The notes below the pieces were generated by a model. It did no database searches and had not been told where the DNA came from. It was given only the letters and a program-made list of their open reading frames with translations. Made by a program: the position numbers and the translations under genes. Of a stretch of DNA of 64,000 nucleotides, positions 52,601 through 61,600 are shown one piece after another (positions within the stretch are counted from its first letter, which is position 1; the number at the start of each line of letters is the position of its first letter). Source of the DNA: Lates calcarifer (lineage: Eukaryota; Chordata; Actinopteri; Centropomidae); contig NC_066833.1 in assembly GCF_001640805.2 (NCBI RefSeq), forward strand, positions 19,160,531 to 19,224,530, read 5' to 3'.

Positions 52601-55600
52601 CTTCAAACATCTCAGCCAACTGCTCCCTGCTTAACCTGCACATCATCAAGCCTCCTAGTTTACCTAGTAGTCTACTCACCCCTACCACAATGACCCACTC
52701 AGGGACACTGAGTAACCACAGCACCCCGTCCCCATCCTTCACATTTGCCACACTGCCAGGTAACAAATCCTTGTTTTCAAGACCAAATACATCCATAAAT
52801 TATAATTCTGCTTGAACTTACAGTTTACTAAGATAGTTTAATGTGTGGTTGGGCTTCAGGAAAGTGTTATTCTCTCAGTCAATGAAGCACAATCATGTCC
52901 AAAGTCAGCATGGTGTTTATTTTTTCCCCCGCTCTTGTCCTCCCTCCCTCTTGCTTATTCAGACTAAAACCTAATCTGTGGAAAAGGACACTTATTTTTC
53001 CACCGTGAAAACATGAATATACAGTATGTGTCTCAATAGTTCCAAGTTAAAATGAGCTCTCTGGAAGGAATTTGTTGCGTCATTGTTTTGATTATCTCCA
53101 CCAGCTTTTGCTTTAATAACCCAGGCAGATGCTTTATAAATCTGATACTGGATGAGTCATGGAGTATATTACATTACTAACAGAGCTGAATTCTGACTTG
53201 CCATAATGAGAAAGTATTCATTTCTTGTTCCCTTTAATCCTACTTACCTGCATTCCTACTGAGTAATAGTAGCTATATGAAGTGAATAACTCTTGATGAG
53301 AGAGATTTATAAACGTTTACATTTATAAGATTAGGAATCTAGGAATGCATTTTACACTAAAACTATTAGAACTCAGCTTTAGAGCATGCAGTAAATGTCA
53401 AGGCAATGGTTAGGCTTGTTGCTGTACAAGCTCTGTTCCTGTGTGTTTTGCACCTCTCTAATGTGTCAAAAGGTCAGAATATTGTTTGTCTAATATTCTA
53501 TTTCACTGTTGTATAAATTCCACTGCTTTGGATTATGTAGTCATTTAGGTAAGAGATGTAAAGTTAGCCATTTCATACATAAAACATCCACAATTAATGT
53601 GTCTTAACAGTCTCCTTTTGTGGGAGGTTCTGTATTTTCAAGAATGTGACTCAGTACACATGCTTATTTTTTCATTTGCTCAGGTTGAAGGCACTGAGTC
53701 ATTTCTCTTGTTTTTAGGATCTGGAAAGAGGAGGAGAGTGACAGATGAAAGAGTTCTACGACTGCCCCTTGAGTTTGGGTGAGCTTTTGTGCATTCACTT
53801 CATATGCAAAGAAACACACACTGACTGGATGATCTGACCATGTCCTGTTTGTCCCTGCTGTCATATGTGCTGTATTATTTGAGCTTATACAATTGATGTT
53901 ACAGTTAAATGTCAGCTCACTGTGGGCCGCCTAGTGACCTTTTCTAAAAAGTCATCTATGGCCAACTTTTCTGTGTGGAGTCACCTCTCTATCTTTGGGT
54001 TTGCTGCATGCAACAGACAGTGTCCACTTCCCAGTGTAAAACTGCAGTGTGAATATGACACCAGGTGAGAAAGCAGTAATCATGGTCAGGCAATTTTCTC
54101 AGCGTAAATACTGGAAATCTTTTAAGGGAGTAAAGTGAAATCTTCATCAACAGCAGAGTATGAGCAAACCACAAAAAACATTGTTTCCTTCCTTTGAGGG
54201 GTCTTAAAAACCCAGTCTTATGCAGTAGATCACAGTGGGCAGGAAATGAAATGAGGCCCAGCAGTTCGACACAAGGGGTTAATTGCATCCAGCCTCAACA
54301 CAGACATGCAACATTAGCAGCTCCCTGCCCACAAATTCTGCAGTCTTGGATCAGAGCGGCCTTTCATCTTCTAAGGATGTTTTTCATCAGCAGGTTCACA
54401 GGAAACAGAGGCCACAAGACTCTATTTCCGAACCTTTTCTGTCTGGGATAACAGCCTACATGTCTTCTGTAAGCCATAGCTGCTCTCCAGTGGAGCTCAT
54501 GGGAACTGAGGGTTGCCCTCTTGGTCCACATCCATTTAGGAGTCTGATTACTGAAAGGGTCACAGACTACACAGCACACAGCTCTGCAGACATCACTTGT
54601 CTCCTTGTAATATGAATATATTAATGAAGACTGAATACAGCTGTAACAGCAGTATTATGTATAAACAGTGTTGTGGTATTGTTTTCATATTAACTATATG
54701 GTACTTTGCAATTTCTTTGTTCAGGTGGCAGAGAGAGACCCGGATCAGGACTGTAGCAGGTCGTCTACAAGGGGAGGTGGCTTACTTTGCTCCATGTGGG
54801 AAGAAGCTGCGTCAGTATCCTGATGTAATGAAGGTAAATCAACAGTTTGTTACTTTATTGTCTGGAAAGTACCTGTAGATTTAAAGCCTTAGATGATGGC
54901 ACATACTAATGCATCACTGCAGCTTCATGTAATTGCCCATAGATGGACACTGTAACATTTGACCAGTAATATGGGTCAAAGTTTCTTCCCAGGCTTTAAT
55001 TAGCATGCACTATTCTTTTGTCTGCAGTACTTACTCCGGAATGGAATAACTGAAATCTCACGGGATAACTTCAGCTTTAGTACAAAAATTAAAGTTGGTG
55101 ACTTCTACGAAGCCAGAGAAGGACCAGAGGTAAATTTTGCAACTTTTTATTGTTAGTTTTTCGTGTATCTGATAGACATCATTGTGTAGTCAATATCCAC
55201 TATTCACAATTAGTTTTTCCACCGAAGGATGAAGACACTGATTTTGTAAGAATATGCAAATTTAATATTCATTTAAAACAATTTAAAGCATGAGAATTAG
55301 TCTGCTTTTGTTTACATGCAGGGGAAAAGTACAAAAAAGCACTCTGCATCATGTTGTTTATTCCCTAAACAGCCTCAACACTCTAGCTCTAAGAAGTTAA
55401 TGCCAGTCAACACAATAATCCATTAATAAGAGCAATCAGTAAATAGCAATCAGAGTAGCTATTTTTTCTTCTGTTTGTTTTAATTCCTCTTCCTCCTCCG
55501 TCATGTCACCCAGGGTTTGCAGTGGTTCTTGCTGGCTGAGGAAGAGATTGCTCCCAGTATCATAGCAATGGATGGGAGGCGCAGCCGCCGCTCAAAATCT

Positions 55601-58600
55601 GAGCACCAGCCGACAGGTGATGGCACCGGGGCCAGACAGTGGAAGGCTCATCCTCTAAATGCTGGTGAAAATAACCTCCAAGATGTCAGTAATGCCAAGT
55701 TGCTACGTAAACTGGAGGCTCAAGGTCAGTTTACATCTTAGAAATGTTTCAATGGCACCTTTTAAAGGGGTAAATCCAGCATAAAACACCAGCACCTATT
55801 TGTTAGAGGTTGTATCTGACATGGGTTCTTGCATTCACTTAAAGGTATTTCCACCTCATCCACAATAGAGTTTAATTACAAAACTATTTTCAACTATCTG
55901 AAATATCAGTAGTGAATTTTGTGGCGTCAAAACCAATCTCCATCTCAGTAAAAAACGTGTTAAAAGAGGCAATTTCTCAGTAGTCCATAACATAATGTAA
56001 CCATTAGACATGTTGCATATTGAGCAAGGCCTGTGACCTTTTCTCAACTTTTCTGACCCGTCAAGACCATTTTTTGTACTCGCTCCATGGATATAAAAAG
56101 AATAGCTGGCTGCAGAAACTCCAGACATTTTCTCTGGAGGTCATTTAGGAGGATATAGGGGGTATCTGTGGGTCAGTTTTTCATCAAAGCTTTGAATTCA
56201 GTAGGGTCTGTGATTTCATATTCTATATTTCACCATGCTGCAGAAATAGCTCGACAGGCAGCTCAGATCAAATTGATGAGAAAACTGGAGAAGCAGGCCA
56301 TGGCGCAAGCAGCCAAGGAGGCAAGGAGGCAACAAGGTAAACAGCTGCTGTCTAGTCAGACTCATCTCTAACACTAGATCATATGGTGTGTTCAAGCCTA
56401 ATTTGTTTGTGTTTTCCAGCAATAATGGCCGCTGAGGAGAGGCGGAAAAAGAGAGAGCAGATGAAGATTCTTAAACAGCAAGTAAGGATTTTTCTTTGCG
56501 TTTATTGTTTAATTTTCCGTGCAGAGTTTCATAACTACCTGCAGCTTCTGTTGCATATTCAGTTTCTTCACTCCAAGGTGAAAAGGTTTTAAGCACAGTT
56601 GAATTGCTTTGAAATTCTACAAGGAAGTTGCTCCCTTGCACCTTCCTCATCTGCATAGACCCACTATACTTCTTCACCCCACACCCTCCTCCCCTCCGCC
56701 TCTCTATAACATGCATGACTTAACAGTTAATTCATTTGATCTTGCCCTCATCCTTTTACCAGGAGAAGATCAAGCGCATTCAGCAAATTCGTATGGAGAA
56801 AGAACTCCGTGCACAGCAAATTCTCGAGGTTCGTCCTGAAAGTTATTGCAGAAACAGTCTAAAACACTTCCTTTCTGCTGTTGATAGGATTTTTAAAAAA
56901 GCCAACCAAAGGCTATTCCTAAATTATGTGGTCCCACTTTTGGTCACATCCAGTGAGTACATGTGACTAATGCTTAATTGGTTTTTTGCAAAAGTGCCAT
57001 TGAATATGAAAATCTCCCCAGACCGTGATGGAGCTTAATACAAAATACAGTATTTCATTAAGTAAGAGGTGGCCCAGAGTTTACCATGGCTAGGTGAAAT
57101 ACCTATTTTGCATTCCCTCACTAATAGAAGCTGTGAAGTATTTTAGCTGTTATAAATCAAATTTCAGTTGACACGCTTGGCAGGCAGCTCTTAACAGGAT
57201 TTCATTGGGACTATAATTACTGATTGAAATTTTACTTAATTTATTCCTACTGCCTGCTGGTGTTTCGTAATAACTACATTGCCGTTGCCATTTTGTCTTT
57301 CATTGTTAATGGGAGGGAATAATCATCCCTTTGCTCAAATTTTCAATATGTTAGATTTGATATTATCAGTGAGACTCTGGCTCTATTTAGCTTTGTGTGG
57401 AATATTTTCAGTTGACAGCATAAACTGTCAAATTGATTGAAAAATAGCAATTTACCAAACACATACCAAACATAGATAATATTAAGTACAACACTTAAAT
57501 GTATAAGTATGTATAATAGCAAATTTATATGTATTTTGATTTGTATTATTTCTTCATTATTTTCTTGTAGTGATTTTAATTAAGAGAAATCTATCTATTG
57601 ATTTTCATTAGTCAAAAACTGCTGCCCCAATTAAACATTCATTCAGTCAGCTTTTCTGTGGTGTACATACTGATATGTTTTTGAACGAGTGCATCAATCA
57701 CATTTGTTTCGTGACCTTAGTACATTTTTTGTCCATGCACAGGCTAAAAGAAAGAAGAAACAAGATGCAGCCAATGCCAGAATATTGGAGGCTGAGAAAC
57801 GAAACAAGGTGAATAAGATGAGATTTATGAGCAAACTGTTTTTTTTTTTTTGTTACTGTTGCCTCTGGTCTGAAACTCTTGCCCCCCACTTGTCTGCCCT
57901 GTAATGTTTTTGCTTCATTGTAAGGCTTGTCAGTGCAATAGAGATTTATCGATGTGATTAAAATACATTGGATCACCTCCTTGTATTCTATGTATATCTC
58001 ATTTTCACATCAGCTCAACCATTAAAGCCAAGAGACCTGTAACTTTTGCAAACTGTTGGTGCATAGGATGAGAAGGCCAGTCTGTACGCTTTAAAAATAG
58101 ATGTAAATTAGAGCTTTGGTTTCTAATTGAATTTATCTTTTTGCTAAAGGAGAAGGAGATGCGAAGACTGCAAGCTGTCATACTGAAGCACCAGGTGGGT
58201 ATTTTGCTCAGGACCATGTAACTTGAATGTCTTGGAAATGATCTCTAACTAATCATCATTTGTACGTTATATCGTGTCAGATTATGCTTTGGGGTTCTTT
58301 GGTGTATTTTTATTTTAGTTAACTGTGGGTTGGGTTTTTCTTGCATTGATTTTCTTGTGTAATTCCTTCTATCTCTTAATACTTTGCCAACTCTTTCTAC
58401 CAGGAGTTGGAGAGGCATAGACTAGATATGGTATGGGTATGTTTGTTTCTGTACATTTAACAACATATTGTGAATGTGTGGTGATAAATGGTTGCCATCA
58501 TAGCAGTGCGCTAAGTGTAGCATCGGCTTCAGTCATACTACATCCCTCTGCATGGCTTTTCCAGAACAGTGCGCTGCATACGTCTGCTCTATTTGTCTCT

Positions 58601-61600
58601 CAGAGAAAACACATCCATTATCTTCCCAATATGATCAAAAATGCCCTGACTCTACAGAAATTATACAAGGATGAAAAGATTTCTGAAAGAATACTGACTA
58701 CCTATTAAATTGTTTCAGTTTTAGATTGATTAGAGTTAGGGGCCTCTTTCGCTACAGCGTGTGAGCCAACTTTCCTTATTCAATTTGCCATCTGGGAAAG
58801 TCGATAAACAGTATGTATTCTTGCCAGATTTTTACCCCACTGAGTAGATGCGGACGGTTGAGGACCAAAGCAAATTTAAGTATAAAGTATATTTATATAC
58901 TTTATGTATGAGTGTGGCTGTTGTTAAACTTTCACAATAAATAAAGGAGAGTTAAAATATAATCATTGAAATTTAATCTCCAAGATGTCTTTTTAGTTTC
59001 ATATAATGCTGTTCATTAGTTGATTGGAAATGCACTCAGTGTTTTGCTTGCTGCTGTAACGCTTAATACCTGCAGCTTACGCCTCTGAAACTCTCGGTCT
59101 ATACCAGCTTTCAGTCTGCCGCTTGCCAACATGCTCAGATTAATAATGGCTGATTGTAACTTTGAGCTTATGCTTTCTATGTGCATCACTAGCCTCATCT
59201 GCTTTTTGTTTATCATTATACTCCATCTGGTGTAGCTATTATGTATGTATGTATTTACACTTTAACTACAGTACAATGTACAACATTTTGATTGTGAGAT
59301 GATTGTCACAAACCATGTCCTATGCTGCTTTTTTTTTTTTTTTTAACTGTGCATGTCATGTGGTTCACACTGTGTGTTGCATCCATGACCCTTTTTCTCT
59401 GCATAAAATAATTGAAATTGTAAATAGAATAGAAACTATGTTTCTGTGCTCTGCTAGGAGAGAGAAAGACGCAGGCAGCACATGATGCTCATGAAGGCTG
59501 TGGAGACCCGTAAGAAGGCAGAGGTGAGTAACCGCCAACTTGCTCACATTTCCTTATTACTGAACATTCCCTTCTGCTTTCTCCTACACTGTTGTTTCAG
59601 ACTATTTGTCTGACGAATTGACTAATTGTTTTTTCTTTCCCTAAGTAATTTAATATGAAAGTGGTGCAGTCTGTAGTGGTGGGGCATAATTATGTAAATT
59701 ATTTTTTGGAATGTTTTAAATCCTTATGAAATGTTATATTAATTCATCTCTATTTGATGATTCAGCACTGTAATTGAAGTCATACTTTGTGTTTTTATTG
59801 TGTGCACCCTCTGTAAAAGTAATGTACAATATCTGACCAAGCAACAACACAAAGCAGTGCGTTCTTTCTCTTGGCTAACCCTAGGAGAAAGAGCGTCGGA
59901 AGAAAGAGAAGAAGGATGAGAAACGGTTAAACAAGGAGAGGAAACTGGAGCTCAGAAGACTGGAACTGGAAAAAGCGAAGGAGCTGAAGAAGCCAAATGA
60001 AGACATGTGTTTAGCAGATCACAAGGTATTCACACACTGTGGAGCTGTTGGCAGATGAAAATGAGAGTCCATATATATCACCCCTGATAGTCTCCATCTG
60101 TGGAGTAGATGTGTGTGGAAAGATTAGATTTTCCACTAGGCTAGAGATTTTTTTGACATGGAAATTAATCAGTATAATCACTGTAGGAGCTATAGGCATG
60201 AAGATTAGAATTGCTTTTGACAAATTTATGGTTTCATTGTTTCACTATCAGATATACCAAAATAGATGCTCAATATCACTGAAAGCATGGTAATTGATTA
60301 AAAAGAAAACAGGTGTAGGTGAAAATACTGCCACCAAGTGGTTACTGATATCATAACCCCAAGTATTCCTGATCAGATACTAGAAAGAAAAACATTCTGG
60401 GCTCGTATTCAAAACATTTCTTTTACCAGTATAACATCTGTGTCGTTCAGATTTGTGGTGTACAGGCTGTAGCTACAAATTGCTGAGGGATGATGAATGC
60501 AACATTAACTTTTATTTTATTAAAAATCATTTGTATTTGTCTCCAGCGGCTTCCAGAGTTGTCACGTATCCCTGGTTTGGTCTTACCTGGAAACACCTTC
60601 TCTGACTGCCTGATGGTGCTGCAGTTTCTACGCAGCTTCGGAAAGGTCCTGGGATTAGACATGAATTTAAACATCCTCAGCCTAAGTGACCTTCAAGAGG
60701 GGTTACTCAACGTCGGGGACAGCATGGGCAAGGTGCAGGACCTGCTGGTGAACATGCTCTCTGCAGCTGTGTGTGATCCGGGTATACCTGCAGGTCACAA
60801 GGTGAGAATGTTGAATTGTAAATGCTTGTACTGTAAATAGGCATGGGCCAGTTACTGGTTTCAAGGTATACCGTGGTTTGAAAAAGTCAAGGTTTCAAAA
60901 CCATTGATATTTTCTATCATCATCATGGCAATTGCCAGCCTTGTAACAGCATGATTGCAGCTGCCATTACAGTTGTTTTTCTCTTGCCAGCTAACTAGAA
61001 GAATCAGAACACACATTAGCTTTTATCGCTACTCTGGTTCCGTGCAGCTGAACGAAGAGAGTTTAAGTGTTTAGTGCTCTTAGTGCGCATCTTGGGTTTA
61101 AACCAATTTAAATTCATCCCTGGAGTCCATTTCTCCATGCAGTGCTGTAGGTTGTAATTATGCCTTTACATGATTTTACATAATGTTGCTCATGAGAGGC
61201 TGCCTCTAGCTGTTGTGCCCACACCAAGAGAGATATTTTTAAAAGGACATTAGATAGCCAAGTATCAACTTAAACAAGTTTGATTAAAAAAATCCATACA
61301 TGCTAGATGTGTCCCAGACTATTTGCTTAAGATTGAAGTATACAAAAAAGATTCTGCTTAGGTTTAGGATTGGCCAGCATGACAGCAACATATGACCTCT
61401 ACACATATGCACATGCATCTTTGTAGTTGGAGAAAGAAATAATTGTCAAACACTGGCTGAACTCCATCCTTTAAATGTTATTTCTTCTAGAGCAAAACCA
61501 GCTTGGGGGATCACTTGACTAATGTGGAGATCAACCGGGACAATGTGTCTGAGATCCTGCAGATCTACATGGAGGGCCACTGTGAGCAGACAGAGCTGGC

